The notes under the pieces were generated by a model. The model was not told the DNA's origin and did no database searches. It was given only the letters and a program-made list of their open reading frames with translations. Position numbers and translations under genes: made by a program. Positions 36,738 to 44,758 of a DNA stretch of 64,000 bases are shown here, piece after piece. Source of the stretch: Phytopseudomonas argentinensis (GTDB lineage Bacteria > Pseudomonadota > Gammaproteobacteria > Pseudomonadales > Pseudomonadaceae); NCBI RefSeq assembly GCF_900113905.1, contig NZ_FORC01000003.1, positions 186,001 to 250,000 on the forward strand, read 5' to 3'. Numbering within the stretch: position 1 is the first letter of the stretch; each line of letters begins with the position of its first letter.

Positions 36738-37850
36738 GTGCAGATCGATAACCGCAGCGGCTTTCCCCATGCCTGGTTCGAGAAGACCGGCCCAGGCGGT
36801 GTCGTCTACGACGTGCTGGTGCTGCGCGGTACCTTCGCGCTGAGCGGTGGTTATCAACCGCTGCAACGGGCCGATGTACAGGCCCCCATCGTCTATGCAG
36901 ACGAATACAATGGCCACCCCGAGGCCAATCCCCTGCAGAGCGTGCTGCGCTGCGAAGGCGATCTGCTGCTGTTCAAACCGGCCAGCGATATCTACGTCAC
37001 CGGTACGGCGCGCAGTGAAGGCGGAGTCGCTCAGGCAGGCTGGCTCGCCGGTATCCGCGTGGGCACTCGGCGCAAGCTGCTGCAACTGCATGGCCCACGG
37101 CGCTTCGAACGCCAGGGACAGGCATGGCGCCTAAGCAGCGCCGAGGCCGTGACCCAGGTGCCCCTCGACTACCGCTATGCCTTCGGCGGCTGCTACAGCG
37201 TGATGACCAGCCAGCCGGGCGAGGCGGAGCGGGTGTATAACCCCGAGAATCCAGCCGGGTGCGGCTGGCTGCCCACAGAGGCCGACCTGCAAGCCGTGTC
37301 GCCCGAAGCGCAGGCGCAGATACGCCAATGGCTCGAAGGCGTAAGCGAACTGCCGGCGCCGCAGATCGAGGATGTCGAGGCGCCCATCGTCAGCCCCTAT
37401 GACGCTCTGCCGCCGCAAGGCCTCGCACCCCTCGCCCGCTGGAGCCAGGCACGCCTGCAATACGCCGGCACCTACGACGAGCACTGGCAGCGTGAGCGCT
37501 ACCCGCTGCTGCCAGATGATTTCGACGAGCGTTTTTACCAGGCTGCACCGCCTGACCTGATCCAGCCCGGCTACCTCAGCGGCGACGAATTCATCTCCCT
37601 GCTCGGCATGCTGCCCGAGGGCCTGACCCATTTCCGCCTGCCAGGTGTGCTGGCGCTGGCATCCCTGACCACCACCAGTGGCCATTGCCAGCAAGGGCCG
37701 CTGGTGCTCGACACCGTGGCCATCGACCTGGATGCGCGGCAGGTCTCACTGATCTGGCGCGGCACATTCGAGCGTGGCGAGCCCTGGCGACGGCTGGCGG
37801 TTGGTACGCTGGACGTTCCCTTGGTGCAGGAAGACGTGCATGGCGCTTGA
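36738..37850 (+). CDS. DUF2169-family adaptor/chaperone for the T6SS effector
   Basis: A 370-residue DUF2169 protein starting at a GTG. Landmarks are the G-x-x-Y-D-V-L-V-L-R-G-T-F segment near residue 25 and the Y-R-Y-A-F-G-G segment in the middle. There is no signal peptide or membrane segment. DUF2169 genes regularly precede DUF4150/PAAR-like effectors and are thought to help load them on VgrG. Here the end overlaps the effector start by 11 bases, supporting that pairing. It takes the place that Eag chaperones hold for PAAR effectors with transmembrane N-termini. Confidence 0.85.
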   Translation: MQIDNRSGFPHAWFEKTGPGGVVYDVLVLRGTFALSGGYQPLQRADVQAPIVYADEYNGHPEANPLQSVLRCEGDLLLFKPASDIYVTGTARSEGGVAQAGWLAGIRVGTRRKLLQLHGPRRFERQGQAWRLSSAEAVTQVPLDYRYAFGGCYSVMTSQPGEAERVYNPENPAGCGWLPTEADLQAVSPEAQAQIRQWLEGVSELPAPQIEDVEAPIVSPYDALPPQGLAPLARWSQARLQYAGTYDEHWQRERYPLLPDDFDERFYQAAPPDLIQPGYLSGDEFISLLGMLPEGLTHFRLPGVLALASLTTTSGHCQQGPLVLDTVAIDLDARQVSLIWRGTFERGEPWRRLAVGTLDVPLVQEDVHGA

Positions 37851-39525
37851 TATCGACATCGTCGCGGGCCCGCACCACAACGCCAACCTGTTTCGTAAGA
37901 ACTTCGGTATCGACAACGCTGAGCAAGCTGCAAACGCGTTGAACAATCTGGATAGCCTGTATGCCCGTGGCGGCCACCCCTGGGAAGCCTTCACTGCCAG
38001 CAACGGCGAGTACTTTCCAGGCCAGCGGGAGAGCTTCGACAAGACTGCAAGACAGGTCAAGGAGCTGTACGAAAAAGGCATTTTCAAGGACGGTGAACTG
38101 GCCGAATCGAAGCCGACAAAAGACGGCAAGGATCTGCTAGGCAACGCCCGCCACGCCGCCAACGACAGCCACGAGTGGAAAGCGGTCTGCTCGGTGCCCG
38201 ACTTCTGCAAGGTCGGCAATGCCGTGGTGCCGTTCGACAGCTTCGCCACCATCGGCAACCAAACTCAGTCGTCGCCCGACGTCAAAGCTCAGGGCGTGCC
38301 GGTATACCGGGTCGGCGACCTACACAAGGGCGTTCAGGGGGATGCCGGCTCCCATGTGGTGGCCGGTACCTCGCTGGGCGGCGGCTACGTCAAGTTTCTC
38401 AGCGGCCAGAACGACGTCAAGGTCAACGGCATACCGCTGGTGCGCCAGGACAGCGCCTGTCTGGTCAACTGCAACGGTGCAGGCATCGGCGGCGCGCTGG
38501 GCAAGGTCGTCACCACCCAGCGCAGCGCGGATAGCCAAGCGGGAGCACCCGACAAAGAAGCCAACCCGGAACTGCAGGCGCTGCTCGCCGCAGAAGCCGA
38601 CGAGCGCTCGCTGTGGGAGAAGACCAAGGACTTCGGCTCCGGCGCCTGGAGCAGCACCAAGCGTATCGCCGAAGCGAGTGCAGACAATCCATTGGATACC
38701 GGCGTCGGCGTACTGAAGGGCATCGGCAATCTGCCCACCGACCTGTGGAACCTGGGCGTCGTGGCCAGCAAATACACATCTGTCGCCGGTATCCCCCCAG
38801 TTGCCGTGCGTGCCAACGCCATGGAAAAGGCAGCTGTTGCTGCCCATCAGGCTGGCGATCTGGCCAAGGCCAATGAGCTCGCCCGGCAGGCGAGCCAGAT
38901 GATGAGCTCAGGCTATGCCGATGATCTGTTCGAGCTGACCAGCGATGCGCAAAGGGGCGGTGCGATCGCCTCCATGGCTATACCGTTCGGAGCAGCGGCA
39001 AAGGGCGCAGGTGCGCTCGGCAAAGCAGCACGCGGCGCGCGTGCTATCGATGAGGCGGCCGATATCGCAAAGGCCGGAGATGCGGCGAAGGCGAAAGGAC
39101 CAGGTGTACATATCAAGGCGGCAAGCGGGGAAAGAGCCGCGCATGACGTCATGCTGAGCAAGGGTTATGAGCCGTTAGGTAAGACAGACGGGAAGTACAA
39201 GCCAGGACAGAACGGTATCGACGGCGTGTATAAAAACCCGGCTCCTCCGCCAGATTATGTAATTACCGAAGTCAAATATGGCTCTTCAAAACTTAGTAAA
39301 GCTCTGGCCGATGGTACAAATCAGATGGATGATGCCTGGGTTATGAAACGCCTCGATAGCGCAGTAGGCAAAGAGCAAGCGGATCTGATCCGAGATGCAA
39401 TGGATGCCGGCACCGTTCAAAAGGTTCTGCTTAGGGTGGATGAGGCCGGCAACGTAACACCAAGACTTATTGACAGTTCGGGTAATGTGATCCGGGGCAA
39501 CGCCGGGAAAGTACCGGAATTTTGA
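37840..39525 (+). CDS. DUF4150 (PAAR-like) T6SS effector with C-terminal PoNe-type DNase domain
   Basis: A 561-residue modular effector. Residues ~1-115 are a helical N-terminal region I cannot assign. Residues ~117-225 are a DUF4150/PAAR-like tip domain with four cysteines (117, 123, 207, 211). A helical, Ala/Gly-rich middle (about 255-420) has two weakly hydrophobic stretches. The end (about 425-561) fits the PoNe family of PD-(D/E)xK nucleases: D461 in G-I-D-G-V-Y, then E477-x-K479 in T-E-V-K-Y-G, then the Q-M-D-D-A-W-V and R-L-x-x-A-V-G motifs. PoNe toxins degrade DNA in the target cytoplasm. AGGAAG precedes the ATG at 37840. The DNase-encoding end is AT-rich relative to the rest. The next gene is the matching immunity family. 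Confidence 0.87.
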   Translation: MALDIDIVAGPHHNANLFRKNFGIDNAEQAANALNNLDSLYARGGHPWEAFTASNGEYFPGQRESFDKTARQVKELYEKGIFKDGELAESKPTKDGKDLLGNARHAANDSHEWKAVCSVPDFCKVGNAVVPFDSFATIGNQTQSSPDVKAQGVPVYRVGDLHKGVQGDAGSHVVAGTSLGGGYVKFLSGQNDVKVNGIPLVRQDSACLVNCNGAGIGGALGKVVTTQRSADSQAGAPDKEANPELQALLAAEADERSLWEKTKDFGSGAWSSTKRIAEASADNPLDTGVGVLKGIGNLPTDLWNLGVVASKYTSVAGIPPVAVRANAMEKAAVAAHQAGDLAKANELARQASQMMSSGYADDLFELTSDAQRGGAIASMAIPFGAAAKGAGALGKAARGARAIDEAADIAKAGDAAKAKGPGVHIKAASGERAAHDVMLSKGYEPLGKTDGKYKPGQNGIDGVYKNPAPPPDYVITEVKYGSSKLSKALADGTNQMDDAWVMKRLDSAVGKEQADLIRDAMDAGTVQKVLLRVDEAGNVTPRLIDSSGNVIRGNAGKVPEF

Positions 39526-39543
39526 GCTTAGAGGAACGGACAG

Positions 39544-40299
39544 ATGCAACGCGACACATTAAAGAATGAAGAGTACTTCAACAAATGGATTTCATATGAC
39601 CGGGAAAGAATGCGGCAGAAGCAGGATCGTCTCGACTCTGGAGGAATACCGCTTCCCTATGGGAAGGTAACCGCAGCTGCCGACTTGTGGAATAAGGCGC
39701 TCGGGGTAACCGTAATGGGCTACTCACGCGGCGACAAGATTGCTGACCTAGCGAGTGATGTGAGCAACCTACTCGTTATGCGGGAACAGCTACAAGCCAT
39801 GTGTAATGCACTTCCTGAAGACCAACAGCAGAAACGCTTTCAGTTTGAGAAGCTGTCTTTCGACAATTACCTTGATTTCCTATGGTGGCTTTCTCTGGCG
39901 TTCTGCACCGGAATGGAAGCTGCCTACATAGAACGTGCCCTTGCTTTGATCGACAATGCCAATCAAGACGCGCTACTGGATCGTATCGCAGTGAAACTCG
40001 GTGATAGCCAGCGTAACCTCTCCAACGACCTACTCTTCCCCAAGCAATACGATCTATTGCTGCGAGCACTCGATGCTGCGCCTAAAGAGCAGCCAGGGCT
40101 GATCAAGAAGTTTCTCGATGGCTGGTACAAAGGCAATAAGAGTCTCGCTGCTTGGTACGATACCCATAAAGGCGAGGACACCGGCTATGTCGGCTACTGG
40201 TGTTTTGAAGCAGCACTGGTTGTGAAATTATTTGGTATTGAAGATTCATCATTCCGTACACATAAACATTACCCAGCAGACCTGGTTCATCTTGATTGA
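39544..40299 (+). CDS. PoNi-type immunity protein (DUF1910/DUF1911)
   Basis: A 251-residue cytoplasmic helical protein, 18 bases after the DNase effector. The C-terminal segment G-Y-V-G-Y-W-C-F-E-A-A followed by K-L-F-G-I-x-D-S-S-F and Y-P-x-D-L-V is the DUF1911 hallmark, and the N-terminal part fits DUF1910. This family (PoNi) neutralises PoNe DNases, so the pair is mutually supporting. AGAGGAAC precedes the ATG. Base composition is far below the neighbours (22 of 60 G/C in 39541-39600), as expected of an exchanged toxin-immunity module. Confidence 0.92.
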   Translation: MQRDTLKNEEYFNKWISYDRERMRQKQDRLDSGGIPLPYGKVTAAADLWNKALGVTVMGYSRGDKIADLASDVSNLLVMREQLQAMCNALPEDQQQKRFQFEKLSFDNYLDFLWWLSLAFCTGMEAAYIERALALIDNANQDALLDRIAVKLGDSQRNLSNDLLFPKQYDLLLRALDAAPKEQPGLIKKFLDGWYKGNKSLAAWYDTHKGEDTGYVGYWCFEAALVVKLFGIEDSSFRTHKHYPADLVHLD

Positions 40300-40502
40300 G
40301 CATTGGAACTTTCGCTCTTTTTTCAACACTCAAAAAGCCCTGACTGCGTCGAATTATCGGTTCCAATCCATACAGAATGCGATTCAGACTGGGCCTTGCT
40401 GGGATGCCAAAAAGCTTTTCTCGGGTAGCACAATGCCCCAGCATTGACCGACGCTACCACGCTTACCTAGAGGTGTACCGTAAGCCCGTTACACTCACAA
40501 CC
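40300..40502. other. AT-rich spacer after the immunity gene
   Basis: About 200 bases with low GC (25 of 60 in 40261-40320), no convincing gene, no strong terminator and no recognisable orphan-toxin fragment. It looks like the trailing edge of the imported effector-immunity segment. Normal composition resumes with the next gene at 40503. Confidence 0.5.
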
Positions 40503-41051
40503 ATGAAAAAACCACGCTCCAGCTTTCTCACCGTCATTTCCATCTTTGCCATCGCCGCCGCCGTGATCGGCGGTTTCTGCCTGATCGGCTTGGCCTTTTA
40601 TCTGTTCTTCAATGGTGCGATCTTCATCGACGGGGTCGCCAGCGCCGCGATATTGCTGGTGTTCAGCGCCATTGCCTGGAAGGCCCGCATCACCTGGGCG
40701 AAGCCGATGGCGGCGGCGATGCTGATTGCCATCACCGCCTATGTCGGCATGTTCCTCGATGCCCGCGGTAACACGCTCTACAACAAACCGCTGGAGTGGC
40801 TGTTCGCCCCGGCTGGCGCGCAATTGGAGACCCGGGAGATCGTCACCCACGGCGGCGGCAGCACCGGGGTGAATTACGACTTCCGCTTCGTCGATGCCAG
40901 CGGCCACAAGGTGGATGAGCTGAGCAGCTGGATAGTGGTGCCGTTTCGCTTCGTCGAGTATCTGCTGATCCTGTCGGCCTTCATGTGGCCGCTCACCTGG
41001 CTGCGTGGCCGATTCGGTCGCTCGCAATGGCTGCCGCCGCCGTCTCGCTGA
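40503..41051 (+). CDS. Small inner-membrane protein of unknown function
   Basis: A 182-residue protein. Three or four hydrophobic helices are visible: about 10-35, 40-55, 62-80 and 145-165. A soluble stretch of ~60 residues (about 85-145) before the last helix probably faces the periplasm. No family is recognised. The ATG at 40503 (M-K-K-P start) gives a normal membrane-protein N-terminus; a longer reading frame upstream runs through the AT-rich spacer. It shares strand with the next membrane-protein gene, 84 bases away. Confidence 0.7.
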   Translation: MKKPRSSFLTVISIFAIAAAVIGGFCLIGLAFYLFFNGAIFIDGVASAAILLVFSAIAWKARITWAKPMAAAMLIAITAYVGMFLDARGNTLYNKPLEWLFAPAGAQLETREIVTHGGGSTGVNYDFRFVDASGHKVDELSSWIVVPFRFVEYLLILSAFMWPLTWLRGRFGRSQWLPPPSR

Positions 41052-41135
41052 AATGGCCGCACGCACTAGCCGCTGCTCTGCACCCTCCTTTCACCCTACC
41101 CTGCTGGCGCCGCGTTGCCGCAAAAGGACATCACC

Positions 41136-42083
41136 ATGAGCAACCCCTCCCCCGTCATCGGCCAGGCCGAGCGTCGACGTTCGTCACGCCTGCCCATGCG
41201 CCTGCTGTTCACGGCGCTGGCGTGCTGTACGGCGAGCCTGATGATCCACTGGCTGATCATGTGGCTGACGCTGGAGCCGGAGTATTTCCAGGCCTATCTG
41301 AACAACCTGTGGCAGCTGGCGGCCTATTGGCTCAGCGCCCTGGCGGTCGACGGCTGCAGTGCACTACTGCTCGCCCGCTATTACCTGCAACGTCACGATG
41401 TGGTTGATGTGAGTCGCCCGGCGCGGCTCATCGCGCTGTTCGTCGGCCTCTACCTGGTGGCCATCTTCGTGGTCGGCCTGCTCTACAACCTGTTGTGGGC
41501 GCAGGTCTCTCCCTGGTTGTATGAAAATGCCCGCAGCATCTCGCCCACCTTGCTCATGCTGCCGCTGAACCTGGTGTCCTTCATGCTGGCAACCCTGCTG
41601 CCGCTGTGGCTGAGCCTGCACCTGATGCGCCGCACGGGCCAGTTCCAGACCGGGCTCACCCGAGTGAGCCGTGGCGAAACCGCATTGGCCTTCGGCCTGC
41701 TGTTCATCGTGCTGTACACCAAGCTGCTGACGCTGCTGCCCTCCACCGCCATCAGCCCCTACGGCATGGAGTGGATGCTGGGACTCAGCAGTGCCATCGG
41801 CCTGGTATACGGCCTGGTGGCGCTGATCGCTGCCCACCGCTCCCTGCCGGCGCAGTTACCGCAGCTGGCGGTAGGCCGCTTGTTGGCGAGCGTACTGGCG
41901 TGCATGGTGAGCTGGCTGCTGGTGGCCGGCGTGCTGGGCTTCGTGTTGCTGGTGGCGCTGTATGCCGGCTCGGAAATTCTGGTGTTGGTGCTGATGGTGC
42001 TGTTCGGCCTCCTGCTGCTGGCGCTGCTGTGGCCGCTGACCCACCTGAGCCTGCGCTGGATCTACCGCCCGCTGCCCGCCTGA
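41136..42083 (+). CDS. Polytopic membrane protein of unknown function
   Basis: A 315-residue protein with about seven or eight predicted helices spread over its length and almost no soluble domain. AAAAGGA lies at good distance from the ATG. No transporter motif or known family is recognised. It shares strand and membrane character with the preceding gene, but the two are not overlapping and may not be functionally linked. Confidence 0.75.
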   Translation: MSNPSPVIGQAERRRSSRLPMRLLFTALACCTASLMIHWLIMWLTLEPEYFQAYLNNLWQLAAYWLSALAVDGCSALLLARYYLQRHDVVDVSRPARLIALFVGLYLVAIFVVGLLYNLLWAQVSPWLYENARSISPTLLMLPLNLVSFMLATLLPLWLSLHLMRRTGQFQTGLTRVSRGETALAFGLLFIVLYTKLLTLLPSTAISPYGMEWMLGLSSAIGLVYGLVALIAAHRSLPAQLPQLAVGRLLASVLACMVSWLLVAGVLGFVLLVALYAGSEILVLVLMVLFGLLLLALLWPLTHLSLRWIYRPLPA

Positions 42084-42092
42084 GTTGCCGGA

Positions 42093-42121
42093 GCACCTTG
42101 CGGTGCGGGACAATCCGCACC
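42093..42121 (+). other. Two mutually exclusive hairpins before the HAD gene
   Basis: GCACC (42093-42097) can pair with GGTGC (42102-42106), or GGTGCGG (42102-42108) can pair with CCGCACC (42115-42121). Both use the same central bases, so only one can form. No T-run follows. It could end the upstream transcript with Rho or modulate the HAD gene, which starts 28 bases later. Confidence 0.35.
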
Positions 42122-42148
42122 GATTCAGGCCAGTGGATAACTCCCAAC

Positions 42149-42796
42149 ATGCAGCAGCGCACCGTTCTCTTCGACCTCGACGGCACCCTCACCGACCCGC
42201 GTGAAGGCATCACCCGTTCGGTGCAATATGCGTTGTCGAAACTGGACATCCACGAGCCCGACCTGGTCGCGCTGGAGCATTTTATCGGCCCACCGCTGCT
42301 GCAATGCTTCATGCACACCTACAGCCTCAGCGAAGCGCGCGCCTGGGAAGCGGTGAATCACTACCGTGACCGCTTCCGCGAGGTCGGACTGTACGAAAAC
42401 CAGGTGTTCGACGGGGTGATCGAGATCCTGCAGCTGCTGCAGGCGCAGGGCCGCACCCTGTACATCGCCACCAGCAAACCCACGGTATTCGCCACCGAGA
42501 TTGCCCGGCACTTCGATTTCGCTCGGTACTTCAAGGCCATCTATGGCAGCGAACTGGACGGCACGCGTACCAACAAGGTGGAGCTGATCGCCCACCTGCT
42601 CGAACAGGAAGGCCTGGAGGCGGCCGACACGCTGATGATTGGCGACCGCAAGCATGACCTGATCGGCGCCCGCAGCAACGGCGTGCAGGCAGTGGCGGTC
42701 GGTTACGGATTTGGCAGTTTGGAAGAGCTGAGCAGTGAGCGCCCGGCTCACCACGTGCAGACGCTGGCACAGCTGCACCAGGCGTTCGCCGGCTGA
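42149..42796 (+). CDS. HAD-superfamily phosphatase, Gph-like
   Basis: A 215-residue cytoplasmic HAD hydrolase. Motif I is D-L-D-G-T-L near residue 10, motif II lies in I-A-T-S-K-P, and motif IV is I-G-D-R-x-x-D-L. A helical cap sits between motifs I and II. This is the phosphoglycolate-phosphatase/5'-nucleotidase-like group; the substrate cannot be set by sequence reading. It ends 13 bases from the convergent DUF1161 gene. Confidence 0.85.
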   Translation: MQQRTVLFDLDGTLTDPREGITRSVQYALSKLDIHEPDLVALEHFIGPPLLQCFMHTYSLSEARAWEAVNHYRDRFREVGLYENQVFDGVIEILQLLQAQGRTLYIATSKPTVFATEIARHFDFARYFKAIYGSELDGTRTNKVELIAHLLEQEGLEAADTLMIGDRKHDLIGARSNGVQAVAVGYGFGSLEELSSERPAHHVQTLAQLHQAFAG

Positions 42797-42809
42797 AGAA
42801 GTAGCAGCC

Positions 42810-43061
42810 CTACATCATGCGCGAGCCAGTCAGGTCGTTGCGCTGGTAGATCACCTTGCGGCTGCCGCCGTCACAGGTGCCGATGACCATGGCGTCGTCC
42901 TCGACCTCTTCGTTGGGCACGATCTCCAGGGTATAGCTGGCTACGCCCGCGGCCTGGATCTTCACCTCGATTTCCTGCTTGAGTTCCTCGCACGACTTGG
43001 GTGCCGCCCAGGCACCGCTGCTTACGCCCAGCACCAGCATCACTGCCATCCATCTTCTCAT
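42810..43061 (-). CDS. DUF1161-family periplasmic small protein, copy 1
   Basis: An 83-residue protein with a signal peptide (cleavage after A-W-A). The short mature domain has C-E-E-L near its start and G-T-C near its end, two cysteines that could form a disulfide. Function is unknown for the family. I use the ATG at 43061, because AGGATGG then lies at correct spacing. A paralogue sits at 46428-46649 on the same strand. It follows the zinc-peptidase-like gene by 34 bases. Confidence 0.8.
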   Translation of the reverse strand: MRRWMAVMLVLGVSSGAWAAPKSCEELKQEIEVKIQAAGVASYTLEIVPNEEVEDDAMVIGTCDGGSRKVIYQRNDLTGSRMM

Positions 43062-43095
43062 CACGACCATCCTCTGCGTGTAGTTGGTTCAGACC

Positions 43096-44184
43096 CTAAT
43101 CTGGGACAGCGTCCAGCGCTTGCAGTTGTATAAGCCGTTGCGTTTGCGGCAAAGCGCCCAACTCGGCGACACGTCGGTAGAATGCCGGCCAGTCGCCATT
43201 CACCTCGGCAAACAGGTTGGCGAACGCCGCAACCCACTGGTCGTAGAGACCGAAGGGCAGCAGCTTGGCATTGTTCAAGGGGCCATCGATCCAGCCGTCG
43301 TAGTAACCGACGCCGTTCCATTGGTTGGTGCGCAGCTGCCGGTACTCGGCACGCAGGCGCTCGAACTCGGCCTGCTTGCCGGCGCGCATCGCCTCGGCAT
43401 CCAGGCCACTGGCGTAGAGCTTTTCCAGGCGCCCACGGCTGGCCAGTACCAGCTCGCTGAACTGCTCGCGCGGCTGCACGCCGAGTGTCTTGGCGGCCGG
43501 CAGGCCACGTGCGGCGCGCCATTGCCGCAGCCCCTCCTGCTCGACGAAGGTGGCATAGGACTCGTTGAACGCCGTGTCGCCGGCCAGGTAATACTGCTGG
43601 TGCGCCAGCTCATGGAAGATCACTGCGACCAATCGCTCATCGCTCCAGCGCAGCATGGTGTTGAGGATCGGGTCATCGAACCAGCCCAGGGTCGAATAGG
43701 CTTCCACGCCGCCCAGGTAGGTATCCAAACCCTGGGCCTCGAGCAGGGCCGCAGCGCCACGGGCCCGGTTCTGCTGATAGAAGCCGCGGTAGGCTACGCA
43801 GCCGGCAATGGGGAAACAGTGCAGCTGCGGTTGCAGCGAGAATTCCTCGGTGGCGAACAGGTTCCACACCACGAACGGCCGCTGGAGATCGGCATACAAC
43901 CGATAGCTGCGATTGTCCGGCAACCGGAGCTGCTCGCTGGCAAAGCGTCGCGCCTGCTGGGAGAGCACCAGCCGCTGGCGCAGTTGCGCATCGGTGGCCG
44001 GATCATCGATCAGCTCCTGCACCGGTTGCCGCGCGTTAAGCAATTGCAGCTGGCCACGGGCCAGTTGCCCATAGTAATCGACGGTACTGCAGCCGCTCAG
44101 CAGCAGCGCCAGCAGGGGAACCGCAACGCGGCGCGACAGGTCGACAAGAAGAGAGGTGCACTGCTCGAGCATGGCCATCGTCAT
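43096..44184 (-). CDS. Predicted aminopeptidase lipoprotein (PF10023-like)
   Basis: A 362-residue lipoprotein. The lipobox L-S-G-C follows a hydrophobic stretch at residues 20-31. The mature protein has the zinc-peptidase motif H-E-L-A-H with a downstream N-E-S-Y-A-T-F-V-E segment that would provide the third ligand, as in the bacterial 'predicted aminopeptidase' family. It probably acts in the periplasm at the outer membrane. The substrate is unknown. The start lacks a clear Shine-Dalgarno and one of several nearby ATGs could be used. It is divergent from the lipoprotein gene at 44277 and followed by DUF1161. Confidence 0.83.
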   Translation of the reverse strand: MTMAMLEQCTSLLVDLSRRVAVPLLALLLSGCSTVDYYGQLARGQLQLLNARQPVQELIDDPATDAQLRQRLVLSQQARRFASEQLRLPDNRSYRLYADLQRPFVVWNLFATEEFSLQPQLHCFPIAGCVAYRGFYQQNRARGAAALLEAQGLDTYLGGVEAYSTLGWFDDPILNTMLRWSDERLVAVIFHELAHQQYYLAGDTAFNESYATFVEQEGLRQWRAARGLPAAKTLGVQPREQFSELVLASRGRLEKLYASGLDAEAMRAGKQAEFERLRAEYRQLRTNQWNGVGYYDGWIDGPLNNAKLLPFGLYDQWVAAFANLFAEVNGDWPAFYRRVAELGALPQTQRLIQLQALDAVPD

Positions 44185-44276
44185 GTAAGGAGTAAGCGCC
44201 TCATCCTACCGCGAAGTCGCGGCAGCTTTGCGCGATACTGCTGCATGTGCAGAACCCGCTTACTGGAGACTCTTCG

Positions 44277-44696
44277 ATGCGCCAGCCCCTCCTGCTTGCC
44301 AGCCTGCTGCTCCTAGGTGCCTGCGCGTCGCCGCTGCCACCCGCCGACCCGAACATGGCCTGGATCGACCTTAAGGGTGAAGGTATCGACCTGCTGATGG
44401 CCGAGCGGCTGGATCGCCAGCGCGTCAATGACGGCCGCTACTTTCAGGTGACCCCTGGGGCTCATGAGCTGGATATGCGCTATCGCTTCGAGATCGCCGG
44501 CGGCGGTGGCTCGTCGATGGTATCCGAGCCACAGGAGCTGACCTGTGATGTGCGCATTCGCTATGACGACTTCAAGGCTGGTCAGCGCTATCGCGTCGAG
44601 GCCCGCTCGGCGGCAATGCGTGCCCAGGCGGTGCTCTACGATGCCGACCGCAACGAATTGGCGCAGGGCAAGAATATGCGCTGCGGCAGTTTTTGA
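44277..44696 (+). CDS. Small lipoprotein of unknown function
   Basis: A 139-residue lipoprotein with a textbook lipobox (L-L-G-A-C) in its first 17 residues. The mature part is beta-rich and carries P-G-x-H-x-L-D-M-R-Y-R-F, recalling small envelope beta-sandwich proteins. The ATG at 44277 follows CTGGAG. It is divergent from the zinc-peptidase gene (92-base shared promoter region) and convergent with the OsmC-like gene. No specific function can be named. Confidence 0.8.
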   Translation: MRQPLLLASLLLLGACASPLPPADPNMAWIDLKGEGIDLLMAERLDRQRVNDGRYFQVTPGAHELDMRYRFEIAGGGGSSMVSEPQELTCDVRIRYDDFKAGQRYRVEARSAAMRAQAVLYDADRNELAQGKNMRCGSF

Positions 44697-44716
44697 TCTA
44701 AAGGGATGAAAACGAC

Positions 44717-44737
44717 TGAGCCGCGCAAGGCGGCTCA
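44717..44737 (-). terminator. Terminator between the lipoprotein and OsmC-like genes
   Basis: An 8-bp perfect stem with a 5-base loop. On the minus strand a TCGTTTTC run follows, so it should end the OsmC-like transcript. On the plus strand it may also serve the lipoprotein gene less efficiently. Confidence 0.65.
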
Positions 44738-44758
44738 GGTATGGCAGGCAGGAGCCGA

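Noticed and set aside
40232..40447. 71-codon open frame after the immunity gene
   Set aside because: Starts inside the immunity gene, has no ribosome site or family, and ends in the AT-rich spacer. Most likely noncoding.
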